Below are positions 10,086 through 19,007 of a DNA stretch of 64,000 bases, piece by piece. The stretch lies in the NCBI RefSeq assembly GCF_900102165.1, contig NZ_FNBD01000003.1:186001-250000 (forward strand), written 5' to 3'. The translations under genes were made by a program, and so were the position numbers. The DNA comes from Cellulophaga baltica (lineage in GTDB: Bacteria; Bacteroidota; Bacteroidia; Flavobacteriales; Flavobacteriaceae). The first letter of the stretch is position 1, and every line of letters starts with the position of its first letter. Below the pieces are notes generated by a model. The model was not told the DNA's origin and ran no database searches. It was given only the letters and a program-made list of their open reading frames with translations.

Positions 10086-10778
10086 TTATTTTGATAATTG
10101 TATAGTATTTGCGACACTTTTTTCTCCTAGAATAAGAGACATCGCATCTATCTTTAAGAATACTGCTTTTTTGTTGGGAGCAACTTTTGCATGAGTATTA
10201 GAAATACTTTTGACTGCATTTTTAAAACGATAAATACTGGTATACGTAGCATCATTAAAAACTTTTCTATCTTCTCCTTTTAACTTGTAGAAGATTTTTT
10301 TGATTTTGGTATCATACGAAAAGTAGCGTTCAAAATTATTTGTAGCACTATTGTAGGCAAAATTAGTCGTATTGAAATTTATTTTTTCCTTTTTGTTTTG
10401 TTGGCGAATTAAATCCTGAAACACAGCGTCTAAATTTGCCACCTTATCAAAATTACAAGAAAGGGTGAAAATATAATTTTCGAAATCTGCTGTCTTTTTA
10501 ATATTGCTAATGCCGTTAATGGTTTTTAAATGATTTTCAGCATCTTTTAACGCCAAGTTAATATCATCTTTAGAAGGCACCTTATAGCCGTTGACACTAT
10601 CTAGTAACATCACTGAGGCTATTTTACTTTTACTTCTACTCAAATTAAAAGTAACTAGCATAGTACCACTGCCATCAGAATTTAGATTTATCTCTTCCAA
10701 AACTTCAAAGCAACTCGTAAAAAGTGTCATTGAAAAAAATAGAATAATATATAATGTAGTTTTTCTAATCATATGCAT
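10086..10778 (-). CDS. Uncharacterised lipoprotein
   Basis: This 230-residue protein has a lipoprotein signal (lipobox FTSC). The mature part begins with a strand-rich segment (EINLNSDGSGTMLVTFNLS) as in many small envelope proteins. No family was recognised. The start may be the first ATG or the ATG two codons later. It is the first gene of the operon with the two DUF4836-like proteins, 26 bp before the next gene, so the three probably act together at the cell envelope. Confidence 0.6.
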   Translation of the reverse strand: MHMIRKTTLYIILFFSMTLFTSCFEVLEEINLNSDGSGTMLVTFNLSRSKSKIASVMLLDSVNGYKVPSKDDINLALKDAENHLKTINGISNIKKTADFENYIFTLSCNFDKVANLDAVFQDLIRQQNKKEKINFNTTNFAYNSATNNFERYFSYDTKIKKIFYKLKGEDRKVFNDATYTSIYRFKNAVKSISNTHAKVAPNKKAVFLKIDAMSLILGEKSVANTIQLSK

Positions 10779-11241
10779 ATGTAGTACTATTTAAGTATGT
10801 AAACTTCTAATTATGTTACAAATTGTATGAACTATTTTTTAATTTTTAGATTACTGTACAAAGAAATAACATAAAACGCGTTGAAAATACCCTGAATACC
10901 GTGAATCTCAAAATCTATAAATAGCTGATTTTCAATTTCTAAATAGCCCAAAGCAGTAACCCTACAAAATAACTTTTGAAAATTTTTATTGCAAAAACAT
11001 TCGTAACCTGCTGAAATCAAGAGCACTGATCAGCATCTCCTACAAAATAAACAGCCACTCATAATATCGTATGTTGCATATTTTCTCAAGCTGTATTAAA
11101 TGCTTCAAGATTTGCAGATAATGACTCAATACTTATAGAGCTACGCTAAACCAAGCAGTAAGTTTGACTATAATTATTTGAAAATCAACGCCTAGAGTTT
11201 CCGGTAATTGAATTAAAATAACAATAAACCTAAATTATTAC
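10779..11241. other. 463-bp divergent intergenic region
   Basis: This region separates the minus-strand envelope operon from the plus-strand GH11-like gene and should contain both promoters. A TAnnTTTG match (TAAGTTTG) sits at 11159-11166 on the plus strand, but without a TTG at the expected distance. A 64-codon minus-strand ORF here has no recognisable features. Nothing else was seen. Confidence 0.5.
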
Positions 11242-12024
11242 ATGATGAAAAAACTAAAAATGTTTACTTTTTTACTAGGAGGAATGCTTCTTGTAAATTG
11301 TTCAACGGAAGATGCTGACACTAGCACTAGTCTTGAAGAACTAGATGTATTAAAATTTTCTGCAACACAAGCCTTTTTTGTTGGCGATGATCGTACAGAT
11401 GCTACAACATTAAATGGCGGATATTGGTGGACCATCTACAAAGAAGGTGGTTGGGGAAAATTAAATTTTTCTGGGGCACAAACTTATCCTGGAAATTTTG
11501 AAATAGAATACAAGAACAACCAAGATATTGTTGGCGGTAAAGGCTGGGAATTTGGCCAATGGAACAGAGTCATTAATTACAACATTGGTACCCTTGAAGG
11601 TTCTTATAAATTTGTTGGAGCGTATGGCTGGGCCAAAGCTACCTCAGGCGAATTAATTGAATATTATATCGTAGAGAAGAAAAAAGGAGATGGTATTCCT
11701 GGAGTGAACAAAAATCAAGACTTTACGGTAAACTATAAAAATTACAGATTTTTAATTCAAGATAGAGAAGGACCCTCTGTTGAAGGTGATAAGAAGTTCA
11801 AGCAATTTATTTCTGAAAACAAAAACCCAAATAGTATTGAATTAAATGTAAATCAGCGAATTAGCTTTCAAAAACATGCAGAACATTGGGGTACTTACGG
11901 TAATGAAGGTAGTTTAAATAACTGGGGATGGTACCAAGTTTTTGGTATTGAAAGTTTTAACTACACACCAAGTCAAAATGACGGCAATGGCAACTGGGGT
12001 AAAATAAATGCTACAATCTGGTAA
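11242..12024 (+). CDS. Glycoside hydrolase family 11 (xylanase)-like lipoprotein
   Basis: This 260-residue protein has a lipobox (LVNC) and about 40 residues of linker, then a single domain that follows the GH11 beta-jelly-roll pattern. Family landmarks are VGGKGW at 97-102, RVINY shortly after, ELIEYYIVE with Glu140 at the nucleophile position, the thumb-like PSVEG at 178-182, and Glu237 in FGIESF at the acid/base position. GH11 enzymes cleave beta-1,4-xylan. The match was made by eye and overall divergence is high, so the substrate could differ. The lipid anchor would hold it at the cell surface. The FGE-fold gene follows 62 bp later. Confidence 0.72.
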   Translation: MMKKLKMFTFLLGGMLLVNCSTEDADTSTSLEELDVLKFSATQAFFVGDDRTDATTLNGGYWWTIYKEGGWGKLNFSGAQTYPGNFEIEYKNNQDIVGGKGWEFGQWNRVINYNIGTLEGSYKFVGAYGWAKATSGELIEYYIVEKKKGDGIPGVNKNQDFTVNYKNYRFLIQDREGPSVEGDKKFKQFISENKNPNSIELNVNQRISFQKHAEHWGTYGNEGSLNNWGWYQVFGIESFNYTPSQNDGNGNWGKINATIW

Positions 12025-12086
12025 AATAAATTTACAAGAGTGTCTGCAATAATTTTACTAAACACACACTTAATCTTGCTTATTTT

Positions 12087-12911
12087 ATGAAAAGACCTAT
12101 AGGATACTTCTTATTCACATTAATACTTCTCTTAAATAGCTACTGCGCAGAAAATAAGACAGCTCCTGTCACCTCCGCTAATTTTATTTTTGTTGAAGGA
12201 GGAATGATGAAAAATAAGAATTCTCAATTGTATGGAATTAAAGGCAAAGTTCTTGACTTTTATATGGGTAAATTTGAAGTTACCCAAAAAGAATGGAACG
12301 AAATTATGCCTGTAAACCCTTCTAATCATATAGGTGACAGTTTACCTGTTGAAATGGTTACTTGGTATGATTGTATCACCTATTGTAATAAACGAAGCAG
12401 CAAAGAAGGCTTGCTTCCTTATTATAATATTGATACTACCAAAGATTCTTTAGATGGAGATATTCCTATAAATAAAAAAGCAAACGGTTACAGATTACCC
12501 ACAGAGGTAGAATGGGAATATGCTGCTGGAGGTGGGCAGCTAAGCAAAAGTTTTACGTATAGCGGTAGTAATGTAATTGACAGTGTTGCGTGGACTTGGA
12601 AAGATACAGGCGATACTATTCTTTCTGGAAACTGGAACTACCGAAGCATGCAACGCAATCACTGCGTCACGAAACCTGTGGGTTTAAAAAAACCTAATGA
12701 ACTGGGATTTTATGATATGACCGGCAATGTGATGGAATGGTGTGAAGAGTGGCATGTAACAGAACATATTTCTAAAGGAACATACCGAACACAAAGAGGT
12801 GGCGGATGGATCAACATAGACACATATGCTAAGGTAGCTCACAGAGGCTATAATGATGCTAAAAGAAAGGCAATGGATCAAGGCTTTAGAATCTGTAGAA
12901 ATAAAGAATAA
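12087..12911 (+). CDS. Formylglycine-generating enzyme fold (SUMF1/FGE-sulfatase) protein
   Basis: This 274-residue exported protein has the FGE-sulfatase domain from about residue 33 to the end. Typical segments are MGKFEVTQKEWNEIM, PVEMVTWYDCITYCN, YRLPTEVEWEYAA, GFYDMTGNVMEWCEEW and a final QGFRICRN. The hydrophobic N-terminus ends in NSYC, a poor lipobox, so lipidation is uncertain. Many Bacteroidota proteins with this fold are not sulfatase-maturing enzymes and no sulfatase gene is in the window, so the function is open. Confidence 0.83.
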   Translation: MKRPIGYFLFTLILLLNSYCAENKTAPVTSANFIFVEGGMMKNKNSQLYGIKGKVLDFYMGKFEVTQKEWNEIMPVNPSNHIGDSLPVEMVTWYDCITYCNKRSSKEGLLPYYNIDTTKDSLDGDIPINKKANGYRLPTEVEWEYAAGGGQLSKSFTYSGSNVIDSVAWTWKDTGDTILSGNWNYRSMQRNHCVTKPVGLKKPNELGFYDMTGNVMEWCEEWHVTEHISKGTYRTQRGGGWINIDTYAKVAHRGYNDAKRKAMDQGFRICRNKE

Positions 12912-12947
12912 AGTTTTCACTTGATTGTTTTAAAATACATACAAAAC

Positions 12948-12978
12948 AAAAACTCCGGCATAGCGCCGGAGTTTTTTA
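12948..12978. terminator. Bidirectional terminator between the FGE-fold gene and accC
   Basis: A GC-rich stem (AACTCCGGC / GCCGGAGTT) with a 5-nt loop has an A-run on the left and a T-run on the right, so it can stop transcription from both convergent genes. Confidence 0.85.
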
Positions 12979-12984
12979 TTTTAT

Positions 12985-14334
12985 TTATTCCTTAGGAGGA
13001 TCCATTTTAAAATCTTCCATGAATTTGGTAGTGTAATTACCTGCCAAATAATCTGGATGATCCATTAGTTGTCTATGAAAAGGAATTGTTGTTTTAATTC
13101 CTTCAATAACAAACTCGTCTAATGCACGCTTCATTTTATTAATTGCCTCTTCTCTAGTTTGAGCAGTGGTAATTAATTTTGCGATCATAGAGTCATAGTT
13201 TGGCGGTATAGTATACCCACTATAAACGTGCGTATCTAAACGAATACCGTGACCTCCTGGAGTATGTAATGTTGTAATTTTTCCTGGTGAAGGGCGAAAA
13301 TCATGATACGGATCTTCTGCATTAATTCTACATTCAATAGAATGTAATTTTGGCAAGTAATTCTTACCAGAAATTGGCACGCCGGCAGCAACAAGAATTT
13401 GCTCACGAATTAGATCGTAATCTATCACTTGTTCTGTAATTGGATGCTCTACCTGAATACGTGTATTCATTTCCATAAAATAGAAATTTCGGTGTTTATC
13501 TACCAAAAATTCTATAGTACCCGCACCTTCATATTTTATAAACTCAGCAGCTTTTACTGCAGCGGCACCCATTTCTTCTCTTAACTTATCGGTCATGAAA
13601 GGAGAAGGTGTTTCTTCCGTAAGCTTTTGGTGACGTCTTTGCACAGAACAATCTCTTTCTGACAAGTGACATGCTTTTCCGTATTGATCTCCCACAATCT
13701 GAATCTCGATATGCCTTGGCTCTTCAATAAGTTTTTCCATGTACATACCGCCATTCCCAAAGGCAGCTTTAGCTTCTTGAACAGCACTGTTGAAAAGATC
13801 TTCTATCTTATCTTCACTCCAAACCGCACGCATACCTTTACCACCACCACCAGCAGTTGCTTTAATCATAACAGGATAACCCATTTTTTTAGCAATCTTC
13901 TTAGCATCGGCAACATCTTTAAGCAAACCTTCAGAGCCAGGTACACATGGCACACCCGCTTCTTTCATTGTTTCCTTTGCAGTAGCTTTATCGCCCATTT
14001 TATCTATCTGATCCCCAGAGGCACCAATAAATTTAATATCGTGTTCTGCACAAATTCTAGAGAATTTAGAATTTTCAGATAAAAACCCGTATCCTGGGTG
14101 AATAGCATCGGCATTTGTAATTTCTGCGGCTGCTATAATATTAGGTATTTTTAAATAAGACTCGCTACTAGGAGCTGGGCCAATACATACTGCTTCATCT
14201 GCAAAACGCACATGCAAACTTTCTTCATCTGCCTTGGAATAAACTGCAACAGTTTTAATTCCCATTTCGCGGCAAGTTCTGATAATACGCAGTGCAATCT
14301 CTCCTCTATTTGCAATTAATATCTTTTTAAACAT
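12985..14334 (-). CDS. accC: Acetyl-CoA carboxylase, biotin carboxylase subunit
   Basis: This 449-residue ATP-grasp enzyme carboxylates the biotin on AccB, the first half of malonyl-CoA synthesis. The start [18 protein letters not shown], the glycine-rich ATP loop GGGGKGMR, and the metal- and substrate-binding [16 protein letters not shown] are unmistakable. It is the normal length. It lies 89 bp after accB in the order fabH-accB-accC. Confidence 0.98.
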   Translation of the reverse strand: MFKKILIANRGEIALRIIRTCREMGIKTVAVYSKADEESLHVRFADEAVCIGPAPSSESYLKIPNIIAAAEITNADAIHPGYGFLSENSKFSRICAEHDIKFIGASGDQIDKMGDKATAKETMKEAGVPCVPGSEGLLKDVADAKKIAKKMGYPVMIKATAGGGGKGMRAVWSEDKIEDLFNSAVQEAKAAFGNGGMYMEKLIEEPRHIEIQIVGDQYGKACHLSERDCSVQRRHQKLTEETPSPFMTDKLREEMGAAAVKAAEFIKYEGAGTIEFLVDKHRNFYFMEMNTRIQVEHPITEQVIDYDLIREQILVAAGVPISGKNYLPKLHSIECRINAEDPYHDFRPSPGKITTLHTPGGHGIRLDTHVYSGYTIPPNYDSMIAKLITTAQTREEAINKMKRALDEFVIEGIKTTIPFHRQLMDHPDYLAGNYTTKFMEDFKMDPPKE

Positions 14335-14423
14335 CTTTTGAAATTTTATTAGTTGAGTCCTAAATTTTAAATGATTTTAAATGGTTGACGACAACCACTT
14401 AAAATTTAAGTATCTAAAACTTC

Positions 14424-14912
14424 TTATGATGGATCTACCAAGAATAATGGTTGATCAAATTCTACTGGTGAAGAATCGTCTACTAAAACTTTAACAATCT
14501 TACCTGAAACTTCAGATTCAATATCATTAAATAATTTCATTGCTTCAATAACACAAAGCACATCACCTTTATTTATGACACTACCTACCTCAACAAAAAC
14601 TGGTTTTTCTGGAGATGCTTTTCTATAAAAAGTACCAATTATAGGAGATTTAATTGTGATGTATTTATCATCATCACTAACTTCTGCTTTTGCTGCAATT
14701 TCCACTGAAGGAGTTCCTTCTTGTGCAGGTGCAGGCGCTGCAGGTACCATTGGGTTGTGTGCCATTGGTATCTGTTGAACATAAGTAGCTGGTTCAGGAC
14801 CAACTGCTCCTGTGCGAATCGTTATTTTGATGTCTTCCATCTCTAATTTAACTTCGCTAGCACCAGATTTGGCTACAAATTTAATCAAGCTTTGAATTTC
14901 TTTAATATCCAT
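14424..14912 (-). CDS. accB: Acetyl-CoA carboxylase biotin carboxyl carrier protein
   Basis: This 162-residue carrier has a C-terminal biotinyl domain (about 85-162) with the biotinylation motif EAMKLFND; Lys126 is the attachment site. A proline- and alanine-rich flexible linker (about 50-75) joins it to the N-terminal helical segment. It passes carboxyl-biotin from AccC to the carboxyltransferase, whose genes are not in this window. Confidence 0.97.
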   Translation of the reverse strand: MDIKEIQSLIKFVAKSGASEVKLEMEDIKITIRTGAVGPEPATYVQQIPMAHNPMVPAAPAPAQEGTPSVEIAAKAEVSDDDKYITIKSPIIGTFYRKASPEKPVFVEVGSVINKGDVLCVIEAMKLFNDIESEVSGKIVKVLVDDSSPVEFDQPLFLVDPS

Positions 14913-14943
14913 CGAATTCTAGTTTAATATATAGTTGATATTG

Positions 14944-15942
14944 TTATTTTGAGTTATATGCCCATTTTAAATAGATAGATCCCCAGGTGAATCCACCTCC
15001 GAAAGCTGCAAAAACTAAGTTGTCTCCTTTTTTTAACTGCTTTTCGTAATCGTTTAATAATAACGGTAAAGTGGCTGATGTCGTATTTCCATACTTTTGA
15101 ATATTCATCATCACACTATCATGATCTAAGCCCATTCTGTTCGCTGTGGCATCTATAATACGCTTATTGGCTTGGTGTGGTACCAACCAGGCAATATCAT
15201 CATGTGTTAAGGAATTTCGTTCCATAATTTCTGCTGCAGCATCTGCCATATTAGATACAGCAAACTTAAATACGGTTTTACCGTCTTGAAATATATAGTG
15301 TTGTTTGTTTTTAACAGACTCTTCCGTAGCGGGCATAATAGACCCACCACCATTCATACTTAAATAAGCTCTTCCGTTTCCATCAGAACGTAAGTATTCA
15401 TCTTGCATTCCTAAACCTTCTTCATTAGGTTCAAAAAGTGCAGCTCCTGCTCCATCTCCAAAAATAATACAGGTAGTTCTATCTTTATAATCAATAATAG
15501 ATGACATTTTATCGGCCCCTATTAAAAGTACTTTTTTGTACTTTCCAGATTCTATAAAACCTGCTGCTGTAGACATTCCAAATAAAAAGCTTGAACATGC
15601 CGCCAATAAATCAAAGGCAAAAGCATTGGTTGCTCCTATTTCTGAGGCTACAAATGCTGCTGTAGAAGCCACCAAAGTATCTGGAGTTGCTGTACCTACA
15701 AGTACTAAATCTATTTCTTTAGGGTCTATACCCCTTTTCTTTATTAAATCTTCCGCTGCTTTAATCGCCATATAAGACGTACCGGCTCCTTCTTCTTTTA
15801 GTATTCTTCTTTCTTTTATGCCTGTTCTAGTAGTGATCCATTCATCATTAGTATCCACTAGATCTTCTAACATTTTGTTAGTCATTACAAACTCTGGAAC
15901 ATAAGCCCCTACCGCCGTGATGGCCGCTGATAGTTTACCCAT
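14944..15942 (-). CDS. fabH: Beta-ketoacyl-ACP synthase III
   Basis: This 332-residue condensing enzyme starts fatty-acid synthesis by joining acyl-CoA to malonyl-ACP. The Cys-His-Asn triad is visible: Cys116 in AACSS, His in VPHQANKRI and Asn in the GNTTSATLP segment. In flavobacteria FabH often uses branched starters, but specificity is not readable here. It lies 31 bp upstream of accB. A terminator after rpmF separates it from the upstream rpmF/DUF177 unit. Confidence 0.97.
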   Translation of the reverse strand: MGKLSAAITAVGAYVPEFVMTNKMLEDLVDTNDEWITTRTGIKERRILKEEGAGTSYMAIKAAEDLIKKRGIDPKEIDLVLVGTATPDTLVASTAAFVASEIGATNAFAFDLLAACSSFLFGMSTAAGFIESGKYKKVLLIGADKMSSIIDYKDRTTCIIFGDGAGAALFEPNEEGLGMQDEYLRSDGNGRAYLSMNGGGSIMPATEESVKNKQHYIFQDGKTVFKFAVSNMADAAAEIMERNSLTHDDIAWLVPHQANKRIIDATANRMGLDHDSVMMNIQKYGNTTSATLPLLLNDYEKQLKKGDNLVFAAFGGGFTWGSIYLKWAYNSK

Positions 15943-16061
15943 TTAGAAATGTTTTTGTGCTTAAAATCTTTAAAAAAGCCACAAATTTGGTGAAAATTAG
16001 TGATTTTTTGCGACTTTTTATCTTAAAAAGACTTGTTTTTAAGATTTTGGATTGCTGTCAT

Positions 16062-16092
16062 AAAAAAACTCCCAACTTTTGCAAGTGGGAGT
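16062..16092 (-). terminator. Terminator after rpmF
   Basis: Read on the minus strand, an ACTCCCA/TGGGAGT stem with a small internal bulge is followed by seven T residues, just past the rpmF stop. It separates rpmF from fabH. Confidence 0.8.
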
Positions 16093-16116
16093 CCATATAC
16101 TTATATCAGAAGTTAA

Positions 16117-16314
16117 TTAAGCAACTGCTTCTTCTGTATTATCAATTAAAACTTGGCCTCTGTAGTATAATTTACCTTCATGCCAGTGTGCTCTGTGGTA
16201 CAAATGCATTTCACCAGTTGTTGGATCTTTTGCAAGAGTAGGGGCAACAGCCTTATAATGTGTTCTTCTTTTATCTCTTCTTGTTCTGGAAATCTTCCGT
16301 TTTGGATGCGCCAT
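16117..16314 (-). CDS. rpmF: 50S ribosomal protein L32
   Basis: This 65-residue basic protein opens with [17 protein letters not shown], the typical L32 N-terminus. The four-cysteine zinc ribbon of some L32 proteins is absent, which is common. It follows DUF177 by 9 bp, the usual gene order. Confidence 0.97.
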   Translation of the reverse strand: MAHPKRKISRTRRDKRRTHYKAVAPTLAKDPTTGEMHLYHRAHWHEGKLYYRGQVLIDNTEEAVA

Positions 16315-16323
16315 TTTTAAAAC

Positions 16324-16869
16324 TTATTTATCCGTTAATAACTTTTTTAATGAATCCCAACGAGGATCCGTTTCTTTATTTTTATTTTCTTTTACTTCTT
16401 TTGGATGCAATTTTTCTAGTTTATCCAATGCTGCTGACTTTAAAGTTCCGTCCTCTATTCCAGGATGAACTTTTTTTAGCGGCACTGCTAAAACGATCAT
16501 TTCATAAACATATTGCGAAATATCTACCTGAAAATCTCCGTGAGGAAGTATCAGAATTTCATCATTGTCATCATTAAACTCATCACCAAATTTAACTAGC
16601 AGTTCCAAATCTGCTTCAATAGGTTGGTCATATGGTTCATTGGTAACATCACAATAAACATTTACAGTACCCGTCGCAGCTATCTCTAACTCCAACATCG
16701 TACTAGATTTATTTAATACAACTGCTAACTTAATTGCAACGCTATTAAACTCATCGTATTCAAAAGATTCAAAGAACGTATTGTCTATTTCAAAATTAAA
16801 TTCATGCCTTCCTTGCTTCAATCCTGAAAAAGGAATCACAAACTCTTTATGCTTCTTCATGTTTGACAC
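16324..16869 (-). CDS. DUF177 (YceD) family protein
   Basis: This 181-residue protein matches the DUF177/YceD family, with IAATGTVNVYCDVTNEPYD and an acidic C-terminal half. In other bacteria the family is linked to 23S rRNA accumulation and is nearly always upstream of rpmF, as here. The listed start is a GTG with an AGGAG about 10 nt upstream; the ATG three codons later (16860) is an alternative. A well-matched promoter lies upstream. Confidence 0.9.
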   Translation of the reverse strand: MSNMKKHKEFVIPFSGLKQGRHEFNFEIDNTFFESFEYDEFNSVAIKLAVVLNKSSTMLELEIAATGTVNVYCDVTNEPYDQPIEADLELLVKFGDEFNDDNDEILILPHGDFQVDISQYVYEMIVLAVPLKKVHPGIEDGTLKSAALDKLEKLHPKEVKENKNKETDPRWDSLKKLLTDK

Positions 16870-16902
16870 TTATTTAGTGCTCCTGCCACGTAAAGGCGGG
16901 TG

Positions 16903-16932
16903 CAAAGATACTATTATTTTACTAAAACCCAA
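16903..16932 (-). promoter_or_regulatory. Bacteroidota-type sigma-70 promoter for DUF177-rpmF
   Basis: On the minus strand, a TTG is followed by exactly 19 nt and then TATCTTTG, a perfect TAnnTTTG -7 element. Transcription would start about 30 nt before the DUF177 start. Confidence 0.75.
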
Positions 16933-17016
16933 CTTTTTAGCTTTTTTTGTAAAATAGCGTTCAAAGGCTGTATTTACTAATAAAATTAGCTAAAAATTAT
17001 TTCTCGCTCGACTTAT

Positions 17017-18072
17017 TTATCTAAATTCTCTTTTTAATCTTGACTTTTTAAGAGGATTTGCCGTTAGCTCGCTGTATTCTTTTCTATTTCTAAAGATCTC
17101 TATCGCCTTAAAAACAGCTTCTTCAAATGAGCTATGATCTGCTTTTCCTTTTCCTGCTATTTCATAAGCAGTACCATGATCTGGAGAAGTACGTACTTTA
17201 TTTAATCCTGCGGTGTAATTTACGCCTCTACCAAATGATAATGTTTTAAACGGAATTAACCCTTGGTCATGATATGCCGCCAAAATAGCATCAAAACTCT
17301 TATATCCATCAGATCCAAAAAAGCTATCTGCTGAATAAGGCCCGAAAACTAAGCTCCCGCTATCTGAAAGTTCTTTAATAGCTGGCTTTAACGTATCATC
17401 ATCTTCCTTACCAATAATACCATTATCACCACTATGTGGGTTAATACCTAGTATCGCAATTTTAGGCTTAGAGATTCCAAAATCTACTTTTAAAGATTGC
17501 TCTATGGTCGCTACTTTACTTTTTATTAATTCTGGTGTTATTGCTGCGGCAACATCTTTAACGGCTATATGATCTGTGAGCAAACCTACTTTCAAGTCGT
17601 CCGTGATCATAAACATTAGACTCTCTCCTTCTAATTCCTGTGCAAGAAAATCTGTATGCCCTGGAAATTTAAAATCCTCTGCCTGAATGTTATTTTTATT
17701 TATAGGCGCGGTAACTAATACATCGATCGCTCCTTCCTTTAAGGCTTGAACAGCTGCCTTTAAAGATTTAATAGCAAAATCACCTGCTTCTGCAGTAGCT
17801 TCTCCAAACTTAATATTTGGAATTTCACGCCATACATTAACCACATTAATCTTACCATCCAACGCTTTTGAAGCTTCTTGAACCCCGTGATAATTAATAT
17901 CTAACTTAAGCTCTGTCTTTTGGTATGATATAGTTTTATTAGATGCAAAAATCACAGGAGTACAGAAATCTAACATTCGATTGTCTTCAAAAGTTTTCAA
18001 TACTACCTCACAACCTATTCCATTTAAATCGCCAATAGAAACCCCTACTTTTATTTTTTGTCTTTCCTCCAT
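17017..18072 (-). CDS. pdxA: 4-hydroxythreonine-4-phosphate dehydrogenase
   Basis: This 351-residue enzyme belongs to the DXP-dependent pyridoxal 5'-phosphate pathway and oxidises 4-phosphohydroxy-L-threonine with NAD. Family landmarks are VGVSIGDLNGIGCEV at the start, FPGHTDFLAQEL, GINPHSGDNG, and the metal-binding region AAYHDQGLIPFK. It is divergent from ribE with a 58-bp gap. Confidence 0.96.
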   Translation of the reverse strand: MEERQKIKVGVSIGDLNGIGCEVVLKTFEDNRMLDFCTPVIFASNKTISYQKTELKLDINYHGVQEASKALDGKINVVNVWREIPNIKFGEATAEAGDFAIKSLKAAVQALKEGAIDVLVTAPINKNNIQAEDFKFPGHTDFLAQELEGESLMFMITDDLKVGLLTDHIAVKDVAAAITPELIKSKVATIEQSLKVDFGISKPKIAILGINPHSGDNGIIGKEDDDTLKPAIKELSDSGSLVFGPYSADSFFGSDGYKSFDAILAAYHDQGLIPFKTLSFGRGVNYTAGLNKVRTSPDHGTAYEIAGKGKADHSSFEEAVFKAIEIFRNRKEYSELTANPLKKSRLKREFR

Positions 18073-18130
18073 GATATCTTATGGGTTTATAGTAATTTTA
18101 CAGCACAAAACTAGTTAATTAAAACGAGAC

Positions 18131-18721
18131 ATGTTTACAGGAATAATTGAAACTTTAGGAGAAGTAAAGACATTAAAGAAAGAAGACACCAATTTGCACA
18201 TTACCGTGAAGTCTTCTCTTACTCCTGATCTTAAAATAGACCAAAGTGTATCTCATAATGGTGTTTGCTTAACTGTAGTTGGCATACAGGATGATTCCTA
18301 TACCGTAACCGCTATTGATGAAACTTTACAGAAAACCAACCTTGATCACTTAAAGGTGGGTGACCGCGTAAATTTAGAACGCGCCATGATTTTAGGTTCT
18401 CGACTAGATGGCCATATTGTTCAAGGACATGTTGATCAAATTGGAACTTGTATCCTAATAGAAGAAAAAGAGGGTAGCTGGGTATTTACTTTTGAATATG
18501 ATGCTACTCTAAATAATCCAACAATAGAAAAAGGATCTATCACTATTGACGGAACCAGCCTAACAGTGGTTAACTCTGGATCTAATACGTTTAGTGTAGC
18601 AATAATTCCTTATACCTATGAGCACACCCGTTTTAACTCCTATAAAAAAGGAACTATTGTAAACCTTGAGTTTGACGTTATAGGGAAATACGTGGCAAAA
18701 CTAATGGCCAATAGGTCTTAA
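18131..18721 (+). CDS. ribE: Riboflavin synthase, alpha subunit
   Basis: This 196-residue enzyme has two lumazine-binding repeats (about 1-95 and 96-190), starting MFTGIIETLGEV. Conserved pieces are SHNGVCLTVV, GHIVQGHVDQIG and DGTSLTVV. It converts two 6,7-dimethyl-8-ribityllumazine molecules to riboflavin. Its stop overlaps the stop of the convergent DUF2007 gene by four bases. Confidence 0.96.
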   Translation: MFTGIIETLGEVKTLKKEDTNLHITVKSSLTPDLKIDQSVSHNGVCLTVVGIQDDSYTVTAIDETLQKTNLDHLKVGDRVNLERAMILGSRLDGHIVQGHVDQIGTCILIEEKEGSWVFTFEYDATLNNPTIEKGSITIDGTSLTVVNSGSNTFSVAIIPYTYEHTRFNSYKKGTIVNLEFDVIGKYVAKLMANRS

Positions 18722-18960
18722 TTTTTAGCTACTCCGCTTTCATAACCCGCAATAATAACTTGCGCCTTTTCTTTATCTTTCTCCAGTACCGCTAAAGATA
18801 TTGTTGAAGAGGTACCACCTACAAAACCAGCAATCACTCCAGAATTTTGTTCGTTTTTTTCAATGTATGGAATACCTGCCTCTTCAAATAATCCTTTTAA
18901 GAGAATCACCCCAACCTGAGTACCACTATATATCTTCGTGTATTTTTCGTTATCTGTCAT
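18718..18960 (-). CDS. DUF2007 (putative signal-transducing) family protein
   Basis: This is a short protein of about 80 residues resembling DUF2007, with YTKIYSGTQVGVILLKGLFE near the start and a C-terminal VLEKDKEKAQ. The open frame extends to 19008, but I prefer the ATG at 18960 (MTDNEKYTK) because it starts at the domain; 18966 is also possible. It lies just downstream of the DUF5009 gene and may be co-transcribed. Function is unknown. Confidence 0.75.
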   Translation of the reverse strand: MTDNEKYTKIYSGTQVGVILLKGLFEEAGIPYIEKNEQNSGVIAGFVGGTSSTISLAVLEKDKEKAQVIIAGYESGVAKN

Positions 18961-19007
18961 AATCATTCTTGTTTCAAATAAAACTACACAATCTAATTGA
19001 ATAGCCA

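Noticed and set aside
10832-11026. 64-codon minus-strand ORF in the 463-bp intergenic region
   Set aside because: The composition shows no domain, signal or membrane pattern and no ribosome binding site; it reads as chance in AT-rich DNA.
13666-14082. 138-codon plus-strand ORF opposite accC
   Set aside because: accC is certain on the other strand; the ORF has low-complexity Phe/Ser/Thr content typical of an antisense shadow.
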